A stretch of 64,000 nucleotides of DNA from Bryum argenteum (GCA_037043015.1 CM073331.1:5901305-5965304), one strand, 5' to 3'; positions 11,931 to 23,510 are shown, counted from the stretch's first letter. Made by a program: numbers and translations. Notes: generated from the letters alone by a model not told the origin.

Positions 11931-12240
11931 GATTGTGTCGTGTGATTGGTGGCTTTGGGAATTTTAATACATGCGCTCTGTAGGATATATATTTATTTGA
12001 TTGTCTTGTGATTTTTTCAATGTGTGCAGAATGTACTCTAACTATGTTCAGGAAGTAGAGCTTGAGATAGATATCATATTTTGCATGTGAAGATCAACCA
12101 TACTATTCATGTGATGATCACGGGTGTTACACAGAAGCCTTGTGCCCTTGTATATAGAGTGTTGCATGAGCTCTGTTGATAAGTTCAACGAGTCGGAGGT
12201 TTGGAAGCGGAAATAAGTTCCCTTCAGCGGTATTGCAGTC
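11931..12240 (+). promoter_or_regulatory. 5' flank and leader of kinase-AP2 copy 2
   Basis: Homologous to 1-312 with scattered substitutions and a few small indels. Both copies kept the region directly before the ATG, so both may be expressed from similar promoters. No individual motif is assigned. Confidence 0.6.
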
Positions 12241-15200
12241 ATGGCTAGTATGGAGTCTTACCTTCGCGATGCAGCGGGGAGCATGGAGGCTATACATGAG
12301 ATGTTTCCTTCCCTAAAATTTAACATTAAACAATGCACCTATTTAGGTGACAAATTTGGTGTGGTTATTGATAGCGCAAGGTTGTTCTTGGAGGAATCAA
12401 GAAATAAAGATGTCATTGGAACTACTTCAAGAGAAGACAACACTGATTTTGTCAAGACCTTCGAACTGGTGGTGGTTTTGGGAAAGCAGATTGAGAGCTT
12501 TGTGGAAGGTTGTTGCAAAACAAAATGGATCCAAGCTGCAATGGTGTTCACGAACATGTCGGAGTATGTTTCATTGCTAGGTTTCAATCTCAATCTTTGC
12601 AAGGTCGCGTTTCAGAAGGATAAGGCGGCTTTCAAGTGCCATACTATGGATGAGGTTGATGGCATGAAGAAATGTGACGTAGAGGGTGTAAAAGCGGAAG
12701 CATCTACGGATACCGAGGACCTGATCGAGAAAGTGACACTGGCACTGAATGTGTTACAAGGTGAGGATCGTGATTTAGCCACTTATCTACTTCAAAGACT
12801 TTTGGAGATTAAGCGTACTCCAAGCTCTGGAAGTGGAACCTATTTGAGCGACTTGTTTGCTTGGCTGAAGTCTGGAAAGCAAGTGGGAAGAGGTGCTTCA
12901 GCCACTGTGTACGAGGCGATGTGGCTTGGAACTCGGGTTGCAAAGAAGACATTTGAAGGATCTGAGAACGTGGAGTTTGAGAAGGAAGTTAAGACCTTAG
13001 CACGATTATGTCATCCCAATATCACATCCATGTTTTGTTGTACAAAAAACAAGCGAAATTGTTCTATCATCATGGAGCTGATGGATGGAGATCTCTGTCA
13101 ACTAATCAATAAAAGGTGGGGCGATAATGATGGCAACTGGCGTCCATTTCCCATAGTAGAAGCAGTGAACATAATGCTTCAAATAGGTGAAGGAGTGAAT
13201 TATCTCCACAATGAAGGCATTGTGCACCGTGACTTGAAGTCTGGGAACATTCTCTACAAGAGCGTAAAGGTGAAGAATGTTGCAACTGAGTATGTTCATG
13301 TCAAAGTGGCTGACTTTGGAATTTCCAAGGAAAGGGATACGAATACCACATATACAGACCTAACTTGCAATACTGGAACCAACAGGTGGATGCCTCCTGA
13401 AGTCATTAGATTGTTGGACGGAAATCAAGAAGTCTTGTGTTCGAGTACTGTTCGGTTGCCAAAATATCCATTCAAGCTTGACACTTACAGTTTTGGACTC
13501 GTGTGCTACGAGATCCTCAGTGGCAACCTACCTTTTTGGGAATACGAGAATGCGATTGAGGTAAAGAGGAGGATATTGAAAAAGGAGCGTCCAAGATTAC
13601 CAAGTGAATGCCCTCTTATGTTGAAGGCTTTGATTGAGAAATGTTGGAGTCATGAGCCTGAATTGCGACCAACGTTCGGCGTGATCTGTAGGGAGCTGAC
13701 GTATATAAAATACTTGTTAATGACAGGTAACGATAACCAAACATAAGGCAGAGTTATTGTTGATGTTGCAGCCTTCAATGTCCATAAGTTGCCATGTGCT
13801 GCTTCAATATGATTGAAGTTTTTGACACACGAGTGTGAATTTGTAACAGGTGGATTGATGAACCATCATATGGATGATAGTCGAACGCGAGAGAATATTG
13901 CTGACAGCGACGTCGCAATAAGTGAAAAGGGCAGCACGAGCTTGGTTGGGGCTGGGGCTAAGAGCTGGGGCAAAGATAGGGCGGGAGCGGGGCTGCCCTT
14001 TCTGGACATAGCAGGAAGTCCGTTCTACACGGCGCCAGGAGTTCATTCCCTGCGCACGTTCAAGTACAGGGGACTGCGATATCGGAGTGATCACGGTAGG
14101 TGGATAGCACAGGCGCGGCTGCCGGGTATGAAGAACAAGACGTTTTTTGGCGAGTACAAGTCCGACTATGAAGCTGCTCGCGCGATCGACGTCGTGTACT
14201 TCTTCTACGGCAAGGTCCCTTTAAACTTTCCTGACACTCCCGAGCTCCTGAAAGAACTTCCCTCTTTGGAGGGTTTGGAAGGAGAAAAGAAGCTCAGTGC
14301 TGTCAAGCGCCTCGTCAAGCGGATGGCAATTGAAGCACCGCATCCCTCCACTAACCACCTTCCTCACCAATCGACAAGTGCTGCAGTAAGTGACCAACGC
14401 AATTATCTGTCTCCCTTCCTATGGTCCTCTCGTCATCAGGGTTGAACCATTTGTTGAAACGCTTCGGAGACAGTATTGTAATTGGTTTTTGCATTAGTGT
14501 TTCATTAGTTTCAGCATGGCATTTGACAGTGTTTTAACTAATCTCTTTTATTAACCCCTTGAGGGGAGAGAAGCCTGAATCTGGTTGATCTGCTTCAAAT
14601 AGATGCCTTATTTTTACAAAACTAAAAGTTCGGCTCAATTTATCTTAGGATTCGTACAGCAAAATTTGATAAAAATTGGTGGATAGATTAAGTAAACATT
14701 TCTAGACAAGAACTTACGGTTGGAATTTCTAAATGCGAATTCAAATAATTTGTTCACAGATTTCAGACAAGGCTGTCTGTCGGGTCGTTGAAGAGCTTCT
14801 CCTTCAGGGGTTAATGATTCATGGTGCCACTGCTCCTTGATATAGATAGATTAAAAAACTGCCAGTCTTGAGATATCAATAGGGCTGTGTTTTAACCACA
14901 GTTCTGCACTAGTATGCATGGTTTTGCACTAGTATGCGATGTGTTGAGCAAGCAACTCACTTTTGAAATACTGGTGTTGTCAGTGGTCATTGCAGGAAAG
15001 TACGGCATCTCCAGGGTTTTCTCGATCAGATTCTGGAGGAAGTGACACAATCTACGAAAGCGCATTGGACAGTCTCTCCGACTACATGTTCGACAATCTC
15101 ATTGCCGAGGCACACTCCTTCGAGTTGGACCAAGTGGACGACGACCAGTCTGAGGAGAGGACACATTCCGTAGAACTTCTAGACTACTTGACGACAACCG

Positions 15201-15253
15201 AGACTCACAGCGTACCAAGTGATGTGTTTGTCACGAGTGATGTGTTTGTGTAA
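12241..15253 (+). CDS. HeLo-like/TKL kinase fused to AP2/ERF domain, copy 2 (complete)
   Basis: Three exons, 12241-13726, 13850-14385 and 14996-15253, give 759 aa with all junctions in frame. The N-terminal 130 residues resemble the plant MLKL/DUF1221 helical domain. The kinase (about 213-490) keeps the glycine loop, VAKKTF lysine, HRDLKSGN and VADFG. Exon 2 adds an AP2/ERF domain at about 566-625 (YRGLRYRS, WIAQARL, FGEYKS, EAARAIDV, LNFPDT). Exon 3 is Ser/Asp/Glu-rich (ESTASPGFSRSDS; ELDQVDDDQSEE), like an activation or degradation tail. Intron 1 is 123 nt; its retention leads at once to a stop and a 501-aa kinase. Intron 2 (610 nt, donor GTAAGT) holds a MITE. This is the intact reference for copy 1. 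Kinase and AP2 calls are firm; the HeLo-like call is moderate. Confidence 0.85.
14551..14814. mobile_element. TTAA-bounded MITE in intron 2 of copy 2
   Basis: Starts TTAACCCCTTGAGGGGAGAG and ends GCTTCTCCTTCAGGGGTTAA. It is the best-preserved of the intron-borne copies and shares its interior (GGATTCGTACAGCAAAATTT) with 2616-2874, the relic at 20786-21030 and 45109-45362. Confidence 0.65.
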
Positions 15254-15559
15254 AAATTAGCACACTGCAATGAGTGTTTCACTTGTCATGAGTTACATAT
15301 GGTACAATGTTTAAGATTCATCTAGTTCATCCAAGTATGAATGAATATTTGAACAGACTCTTGTTATCACTCCCACTCGCAAAGTACGTTACAAGTCTGA
15401 AGTGAGCTCACTAAAAATTCACAAAAACCATTTAAAACTCCCAATCTTGAAACATGGAGGAGCATGTGAAAAATGATTTGTGCTATGGGCTTACTACAAA
15501 TTCACAAAAGCTATTCATCACTCCCACTCGAGAAACGTGGCAGAGCATATTGAAATGAA

Positions 15560-16350
15560 TTGCAATCAAGTCTAATCAGGAGTGAGTGCCGTGGTAAAAA
15601 TATCAGCGAGTTGGTGGTGTGTATTGATATACACGATAGAAATTTCTCCCGTCTGCTGAAGCTCACGAATCTTGTGACAAGCAACATCATCGATGTGCTT
15701 AGTTCTTTCATGGAATTCCGGATTTAAAATAATGAAATTGCTGCCCGATTGTTCGAATGGAGGTAAGTAGGTGATCGGAGAAAATTGATATCAGAAAGAA
15801 CGTGCCTATTGAACTTCTCGTCTTGCAACGTACTCGCTCTCGGTAGTTGATGTGGCAACACATTTTTGTTTGCGACTTAGCGAGGTGATTAAACCACTAT
15901 TGAGCAAGATACAAGCTCCCAATCTAGACTTTCAATCATTGAGGTCTCGAGTGTAATCGGAATCCGCATAAGCAACAAGAATGTTGTTAGAACCAGGCTT
16001 GCCGTATCCAGCATAGCAAATAGAAAAATCTGAAGTACCAGGAAGATACTTAAAAATGCGTTTCAGAGCTGTAAAGTGAATCTCCCACGGGTTGCTTGAG
16101 AATTGAGAAACCTTCGAGATGGAACATGAGATATCAGTGCGAGTAATTGTGCATAGATACAGTAGGCTCCAAACAACTTCTTGATAAGGAAAATTGATGG
16201 ATTTAGTATCATGCACAACGGGCATGTGAATTTTACTTGAAGGTTCACAAGTCAAAACAGATCACGATCACTATCAGTTTCTCATCCATGAAGGAAACTT
16301 CAAGCATCATCTTAAAAGACATGACACTTGTAATGAAATTGAATCTACTA
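15560..16350 (-). mobile_element. Ty1/copia fossil, reverse transcriptase to RNase H part
   Basis: Minus-strand translations recall copia polymerase (ITRTDISC, LKRIFKYLPGTSDFSI, and ATSTTESEYVA typical of the RNase H end). It is a broken fragment without recognisable LTRs. The distal part and its right flank match 3170-3480 plus 3765-3930, so one ancestral insertion was duplicated together with the host gene. Confidence 0.7.
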
Positions 16351-16513
16351 AGAGAAAACTAGGCAAAATGCCACATGGTTTACAAGAATGTAAGGTTTAA
16401 GTTGTGCAAAAAACATACGTATTCACATGAAGTATACTCATAAGATTATAAACAAGGCGCAGGGCTCTAATTTCAACATTATTTCTTAGCCTACCACCTA
16501 GAAGAGATGTGCA

Positions 16514-17716
16514 CCTTAGATTTGTAAGCTTGCCAGTCACGGTCTCTCACGAGAACGTTCATTGATTTCGCATAACGTGAGGCCCAAGAGCCTCCCTGGA
16601 CTTCCTTTTCGGAGAAAATTCAGGATGACCTGAGCCTCTGCCTTCAGTACAGGAGATGATACGAAATAGAAAGTGAGGCTCAAATGCCAATGAGGTCGAA
16701 GGTGACTACAACACAGACAGCACTATTAAACATCAGAAAGTAGGTTTTGCTTTTTCGGTGATGCTCTGACCTTTTTTTACATACGTACGTATTGCATATG
16801 ATGCCTGGTTTCTGAACTGTGGATGGTGACAGTTGGCTGCTGGAGCTTCCGAAACTGTTTCATTTTGAAGGACGAGTTATCAGCCCATTGAAATTACAGG
16901 AGAGAGTGATGCTATTCATTGTCACCAGGAGAACATTCTGCTGCAGTGTACTAGGAAATGGTGTAGAATCCCTTGATTGGTGAAGGTTTTGGTTGCAGTC
17001 TCTGTTTCGAATTTAGCATTAAATTATTTTCGATACCAAGGTTATCGACAGGTCGCCTGTTGGCACGGACAGTTGAGATTCGTTCAACCATTCTGATGGT
17101 TCATATTCATTCATATTTTTATTGACGCTTCTATCACGTCACTTTGTGCTCATATTCTTTCACCGGAACAGAGCTGCAGCCACCCCAGGTCAGATTCTTG
17201 CTAGAGTAAAGATTCGATCATCCTATAATTACCCTTCTCTCCGTAAACGGAACCTTTTCTTAATGTCAAAAAATAACTCTATGCCCATTTGCATCGATTT
17301 GGCAGGATATCCCCCACGCTGGGACTTACCCGGCGTGGGGTCTTGGATGAATCTTGTCCGGGCCCGCAAGGGTGAGGGGTAAAAGCCCCCTATTTTTTTT
17401 GTTGTTGATTGGAAAAATGAGACTCTTTGAACTAATGTGGGGTCTCTGATTCCAAATATAAACTCAGAAAAAATAAAATAGGGCCGCAGGCTCTTTTTTT
17501 AAAAAGTAAGGAAAGAAGGCTCGAGGCATGGTAAGGTCCCAGCTTGGGGGATGTCCTGTCCACGTCATTTGCATCACCCCTAGAATATTTTTGCTTGGGA
17601 ACCTTGCCTCTTTCGTCTTTTACTTTTTATGCACACGCTGCTTGAACCTCACGGCAGTGACTGCACTCTTTCATCAGGTGATGCAGGCCTTGGTATCACC
17701 CTTCTTTCTTTCATTG
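16514..17716. other. Intergenic stretch, nothing recognised
   Basis: No gene with convincing splice borders or family similarity. A small palindrome lies at about 17309-17341 (CCCCACGC and GCGTGGGG around an 11-15-nt loop). A G/C-rich patch follows. Confidence 0.4.
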
Positions 17717-17719
17717 TTA

Positions 17720-18323
17720 GGGCCCATTTCCATGTGAGACCCATCCCCATAATTTCATTGTAGAAGCCCCTGAAAAATTATGGGCCACTGTCATGGATTA
17801 TGAAGGGCCATTGACATGTCTTCCCCTAAAATACAAATTTAAGTCTTTTAGTTTAGAATTGGGCTTAAACTTCTCCCAAATTAAACCAGGAGAAGCTTAA
17901 GCCCAATTCTCTAATATAAATCCTCATCATTCTCCCTCTTACCCTCCCCTTTTTCCTCCTTTCTTTTTAAATGATTGAATACTAGCTAATCAATGATTTT
18001 TGAGCCTCATGGTCTCCTTGATTGTAGTTGAGTCGAGGTATTTGCTTCGACTCAACTATAATTAAAGAGACCATGAAAACATTATCCACTATGCAAAATT
18101 TAGCATACTTTGGGACCTCAAAGTTAGTGGTCATTATCCTCTTTTCAAGGTAGTGTAAAGCCAAATGGAACCAAGAGCACTTTATTCTCCAATCACAAAT
18201 TTTAGAAGATCATGGTCAATATTCATGGTCCATAGTGTAAAGCGACCCTAATTAAAGGTTGGATTGCAGCGGAATGGCCTGTTTTTAGAGACCCTCTGAC
18301 TGGTCTTACATGGGAATGGGCCC
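17720..18323. mobile_element. PIF/Harbinger-type MITE, 604 bp
   Basis: Terminal inverted repeats GGGCCCATTTCCATGT (left) and GGGCCCATTCCCATGT (right, reverse complement), matching at about 20 of 22 positions, are flanked by TTA on both sides (17717-17719 and 18324-18326). GGGCC termini and a TWA target duplication define PIF/Harbinger. The interior has two further hairpins, around 17850-17920 and 18020-18065. The part 17975-18250 recurs inverted at 41857-42135. Confidence 0.7.
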
Positions 18324-18924
18324 TTACTTTGCGATTGTTTTGGACCACACGGGAAGACCTTCCATTGGCTCCTACAAAAAGTACTGTCAGCATATCTAGA
18401 CTTGTCTGATGTTATTAAATCACCAGCTACAGTATTACATTCTTGTCCAAATCAAGAATGCTTTTCAGCAATGGAAATAACCTGATGAATCAACTGTGTC
18501 AACTAAAGTGATTCTCAGAAAGTAAAATTTTTGAGTTTGGGCAGCCCCTAAACTTGGGCAGCTACTATATAATGGTGCATCGGGTGGATAAAGAGGGTGA
18601 CAAGAGGAATAACATGACGACGATATGGACTGAAGTAGATGCTCCGCAGAACCATCCTTACCCCATGATCAACAAGTACGAAGTACGAAAATATAATACG
18701 TACTATACGAATATACAAATACAGCGTTCGAGTACAGGCTCAAGTAAAGTGATACAACATCACGCTCAATATCTAATTCAATAATTTCAATTGCAAGCAT
18801 GCATGGCTGCAAGCTCGCAACATATCACGCTATCTGACCTCCATGGATGACCTGCATGCGATTTGATCATCTCGCCGACTGGCCTACCAGCCTTTTCTTG
18901 CCCTTCTGCATCACTTCTGAACCA

Positions 18925-19350
18925 ATTCTGCTGGAAGAGTTCAGTTTTGTAGCTTGCAGGATACACTGCCACAAGAGATCTCCGTCTCTGGCACCAAAAG
19001 TCTAGTTGCACTTTGCACAGCCCATCGCACAATCGATTGAGATAATATTGAGAGATTACAAACCCCAACGTATCAAGGCATCTGTAAACCCTAACATATA
19101 AACCTTAGAGACTAACCTCCAACCGATAAGTAGCAATTCCAGTCGAAACCCATTCGATCAGAAGCAAAGCCAGTCCAATTCTTTATGAGGAATTGAATTC
19201 GGCTGAAATAGCTCGTGAGCTTGTAACAGGCGGCACCTCGGCAGCAGCAGCGACACCGAAGAGCGTGCCGTTCGAAGCTGACTGGGTGCGACTTCGACAA
19301 TCTTTGACAATCTTTGAATGAATACGACCTCTTTCTCAGTTACTGTACTT
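18925..19350. repeat. Duplicated noncoding segment, copy B
   Basis: Same-orientation partner of 8426-8830, with an extra insert of about 25 bp near 19130 and otherwise scattered differences. It anchors the downstream end of the tandem duplication. Confidence 0.75.
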
Positions 19351-19652
19351 TGTTCGTGAACAACGTTCTTGTACAGTATGTATTCAAGTTTGTGAAGTAC
19401 AGTATGTATTCAAGTTTGTGAAGTACGTACATGTACAACATACTTCATTACCATGTTGTAGAAGAGTTCAAAAATGATGTTTCCACTTGCTCTATCTTTC
19501 CACTAATTTTTCCATGCACGATAATTGCTCACACTAGTGCTGTAGATTTTAAGTGCTGTAGATTGAGCCATGGGATTAACCCTGGAGAGGGGAAACCCCC
19601 TTGAAGTTTTCCTAAACAGTAAAATTCAAAAAACACAAATACCCTCACCAAG

Positions 19653-19865
19653 GGGCATTGGTTCGTGGTAGCTACCAAGGAGGCACCTTAGAATCCGTGG
19701 GGACCTCCCATGACCGTTTTTGATCATTTTGAATTCAAATTTGAGGTCGGGCACCCAAGTTACCCTTAAAAGCCTACTCCTTGGCATTTAATGTCTATAC
19801 ATCAAAAAATTAGGGGCTCATTACCCCTCCTCCATCTTCTTGGTAGCTGCTACGAACGCTTACCC
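19653..19865. mobile_element. Mutator-like MITE with 9-bp target duplication
   Basis: The ends align over 27 bp without gaps (left GGGCATTGGTTCGTGGTAGC; right in reverse complement GGGTAAGCGTTCGTAGCAGC) and are bordered by CTCACCAAG at 19644-19652 and 19866-19874 (counting the C shared with the terminal run). Nine bases fit Mutator-like elements; an 8-bp hAT reading is possible because the border is ambiguous. Confidence 0.55.
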
Positions 19866-20324
19866 CTCACCAAGTAGCAAGCTACTTTGGTCCATGATTG
19901 TACTTCTCTCAAGTAGATGCTCTGCACGGCAGGCCCACCTTTTCCCAAAAGACCGGTCCGGCACTGATTATAATACATCATGTAAGTAACTCGTGTCAAG
20001 AAGGCTCACAGCATGCAAGGAGCCAATACTTATATAATACTAAACTAGACTAGATAGGATACGCAAAAGGAGTGAACCGAGAGATTGTATCATACAGTAT
20101 ATTCAAGCAATTTATTCATTGTCTTTCCATTGCGAAAAAGTAGAAAAATAAAGTCTATGAACAGGAACTCAGTGTCTTGAGCGCGCCTTCTCTCACAACG
20201 CGGCGAAACCCTCGTCAGGGAAAACTTGCAGCTTGCTTGGGACTGCCCACACTAGCTAACTCTTATCGATCTAAAAATTACGACACGAGAATTGTCTCCA
20301 GAGATGTCTCTCTTGATCTAGTGG

Positions 20325-22281
20325 CTACCTGGCAGTATCGAAATCTGAAAAAAGTGAAAAATCGCTTTCAGGTGCACATGTATCGACCCAATCATCCATG
20401 ATGTCGAAATTTTGTTGAGGTGAAAGAGATAGATCATCAAATATCCCGATGTCAAAATGTGTCCTCTCCTCGTACTGGTCGTCGTTCACTTGATTCAACT
20501 CGGCAATGAGATCGTCGAGCATGTGGCCGGGGATACCGCCCACTGCGCTTGCGCTTTCGTCGCTTGTGTCACTTTCTCTAGAATCTGATCGATAAAACCC
20601 TGGAGATGCCGTACTTTCCTGCAAGGGACACCGGCAACACCAATAATTCAAAAGTGAGTTGCTTGTCCAACACATCGCATACTCATGCAAAACCATGCAT
20701 ACTAGTGCAGACACAGCCCTATTGATATCTCAAGACTGTCAGTTGTTAAATTATCTATATCAAGTAGTAGTGGCACCATGAATCATTAACCTCGAAGGGG
20801 AAGCTCTACAGTGACCCGCCAGACAGCCTTGTCTGAAATCTGTGAACAAATTATTTTTGAATTGGAATTTGGAAAATTCAACCGTAAGATCTTCTCTATA
20901 AATGACTAATCAGTCTATCATCGATTTAATCAAATTTTGCTGTACGGATCCTAAGATAAATTGAGTCAAAGTTTTAGTTTTCGTAAAAACAGGGCATCTA
21001 TTTAAAGCAAATCGGCCAGATTCAGGCAGATTCAGGCCAAATTTGTTGAAACAGTGTCTTGAAACGTTTGAACCTTCTCTTCCAAAACACTAGTGCCATG
21101 CTGAAACTCTAATTTTGCAAAAACTTATTACAATACTGTCTCCGAAGCGTTTCAACAAATGGTATAACCATGATAATTATAACCATGATATAACCACTAA
21201 TGACGAGGACCACAAGAAAGGGAGACAGATGATTGCGTGGGACACTTACTGCAGTGGGGATTGGTGAGGGTGGGTTGGTGGAGGGGTGCGGTGCTTTGGT
21301 TGCCATCCGCTTGGCGAGGTCCTTGACAGCTTTGAGCTTCTCTTCTCCTTCCAAGCTCTCCAAAGAGGGAAGTTCCTTCAGGAGATCGGGAGTGTAAGAA
21401 AAGTTAAAAGAGTCCTTGCCGTAGTAGAAGTACGCGACGTCGATCGCGCGAGCAGCTTCGTATGCGGACTTGTAGTCGCCAAAAGACACCTTGTTCCTTT
21501 TGTTCATGACCTCTTTCGGCAGCCGCGTCTCTGCCACCCACACACCACCCCCCCGATCATCCCGATATCGAAGTCCCCTGTACTTGGACCTGGACTCTGG
21601 CTCAGGCACCACCTGACCGAACGTACCATACCGACCTTTTCGCTTCAACTCGGCACTAGGGCGTCTTCGTTGCAAAGTATCGACAATATCGAGTTGCACA
21701 TGCCAGACCACGGCAGTTGGCACTCTACGACCCCCCCAGATGATTCCGGGACTAACGTCGTCCTCTTTGATCAGGTACTGAAAAAACAACTCGGTCCATG
21801 AGTCACACTCCTCGTTCTTGCTCTCAAACCCATGGAGAGAGTGCATAGCAGTCGCACCGATGTGGTACCCCAAGTCCGGCACCGCTGAGTTGCAGACCTC
21901 GAGAGTGCTCAATCGAAAGGAATGGCTAACGATTGAGTTACTGTTGTTCGGTAACGGCACTTCTTCCAAGAGATATTGATCTGGCGTTGGACAATCTCTG
22001 CCACTACTGCTCATTCCTAGAAGATGCTGGTACACGTCCCCTGGACGTCGACTCTCATCGTCTGGTTGCCAGTCGAGCTTTTCCTGCGTGGTCGACCATG
22101 CAGGATACGTATGTAAGAGCTCATTGATCACTTCCTCGTCCTGCGAGATCACCGCGGCGCACACAAACACTCTCTGGACTATATACCGGTTCGGTGCAAA
22201 GTTTGCACTCCTGATGTGCTCATTCACTTTAGGAAGCAGAGTCTTGCGGATATTTTCACCGTCGATGCGGTTGGCAGCCAT
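20325..22281 (-). CDS. AP2/ERF protein with novel N-terminus, third member of the cluster
   Basis: Two minus-strand exons, 21250-22281 and 20325-20618, predict 441 aa. The start at 22281 sits in ACCATGG, a strong context. Residues 1-230 (NRYIVQRVFVCAAV, EEVINELLHTYPAWS, GIIWGGRRVPTAVVWH) match no family I know and contain no kinase motif. Residues about 233-297 are an AP2 domain (KYRGLRYR, WVAETRL, FGDYKS, EAARAIDVAYF), and the second exon is an acidic tail closely related to that of copy 2 (TASPGFYRSDS; FDDLSLSPQQNFDIMDDW). The 631-nt intron is homologous to intron 2 of the kinase genes. Unlike them, N-terminus and AP2 share one exon. Probably a nuclear transcription factor; the N-terminal role is unknown. 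Confidence 0.8.
20786..21030. mobile_element. Relic of the intronic TTAA MITE in the third gene
   Basis: TTAACCTCGAAGGGGAAGCTC at 20786 and the interior (GTACGGATCCTAAGATAAATT) match the MITE of 2616-2874 and 14551-14814 in inverted orientation. The far end is eroded. It shows that all three AP2 introns descend from one. Confidence 0.6.
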
Positions 22282-22319
22282 GGTCGACGTATGTCTGCAC
22301 TCGAAACCCTGTAACCACA

Positions 22320-22650
22320 AACACTGCAAACACTAGAGGAGACAGTGTTTGAACCACTTCTTCTGCATTCAAAACTCGGATTCTTCACACTCTACTGCGA
22401 AATGGTTTTGCCAAAACCCTTGTTGAAACACTGTGAAGACTTACAAACACTACTGGAGACAATGTTTGAATCGCTTTCTTTCGCACTCAAAACCCTGTAA
22501 CAACTCAGATTCTTCACGCAATAACTTAGATTCTTCACGCACTAACCCAGATTCTTCACGCACTAGGTGCAAAACCATGGTTAAAACATTGTGAAGACTT
22601 TCAATCACTACAAACACTAGTGGAGACAGAGTTTGAACTACTTTTACTGC
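22320..22650. repeat. Degenerate tandem repeats upstream of the third AP2 gene
   Basis: A unit containing CACTASTGGAGACAGTGTTTG occurs at about 22331, 22448 and 22615. A shorter motif, CAGATTCTTCACGCA, occurs three times at about 22503-22565. It lies directly 5' of the minus-strand gene, so it is in its promoter or leader. Confidence 0.6.
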
Positions 22651-23339
22651 ACTTGTGTCGCACACCTTCCCCTTCTTGCCTTAGAAAGATGTGCAGTCAC
22701 TCGAGCGAACAGATTGAAGAAGAAAGGCAAAAATGCCGACAGTCGGTAGTGGCTGATCAAGTGCGGGCCCGACACTCCTGATCAGGTCAAGCTGCATAGC
22801 GCGGGGCCATCCGTAATCGGGAATAGTCGGGGAACTTGGACAAATTTAGCCATGATTCAAGGGCTCACACTGTTGATTCTCTATGTCTTTTCTATTGATT
22901 GAAAGCACATGATTGATTCGTATTCCGCGTAGTACTGTACAGTACAGTACTCGACATGCTATTCATGTATTCTCAGATTCCGAGACTGCTGGTTACCCAC
23001 GACGAAGCTTCTGGTGAACCTTCGGATGAGGGTGTGCTACATTACAATAAGTGGGCTTAGAAACTGCCCAAATTTCACATTGGCAAGGCTGAAACTGAAT
23101 TCCCAACTGAATCAATTCTGGAAAATGTGCAAAGTATTCAGATGCGATTGGAACCAGTAATTTTGGGTTGAAATTGATGTAATTATAAATTTTGGAAGTT
23201 TTCCCAAAATTAATAGTGTAAATATGTAAAAAAACATGTAAGGTGTGTTTGTGATCGAGTCAATGCAGTCTTTAGTGTCTTACAGGCGGTAGAAGTCCTT
23301 TAGTATGCGGAACTTCATATGCTTATATTTATATTTTAA
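22651..23339. other. Intergenic stretch, nothing recognised
   Basis: No feature with clear ends is visible; frames are short and overlapping. Confidence 0.4.
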
Positions 23340-23341
23340 TA

Positions 23342-23440
23342 CTTCTTTCGTCGTGTTATAATTGTCCAATAGGTTCTCAATCTCCCTCGAGAGGTAAGTT
23401 TGCGAGAACCTATTGAACAATTATAACAAGACAGCGGGAG
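23342..23440. mobile_element. Stowaway-like MITE, 99 bp hairpin
   Basis: The two halves form a long near-perfect hairpin (GTTATAATTGTCCAATAGG against CCTATTGAACAATTATAAC) with outer ends close to CTCCCNNCGTC and a TA on each side (23340-23341, 23441-23442). Short length, TA target and CTCCC ends match Stowaway (Tc1/mariner) MITEs. Confidence 0.6.
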
Positions 23441-23510
23441 TAATTGGTACATATCTAAGGTAACTTGCTCAAAACCTACACAACATTGAAAACAATACAA
23501 TTGCACACTA

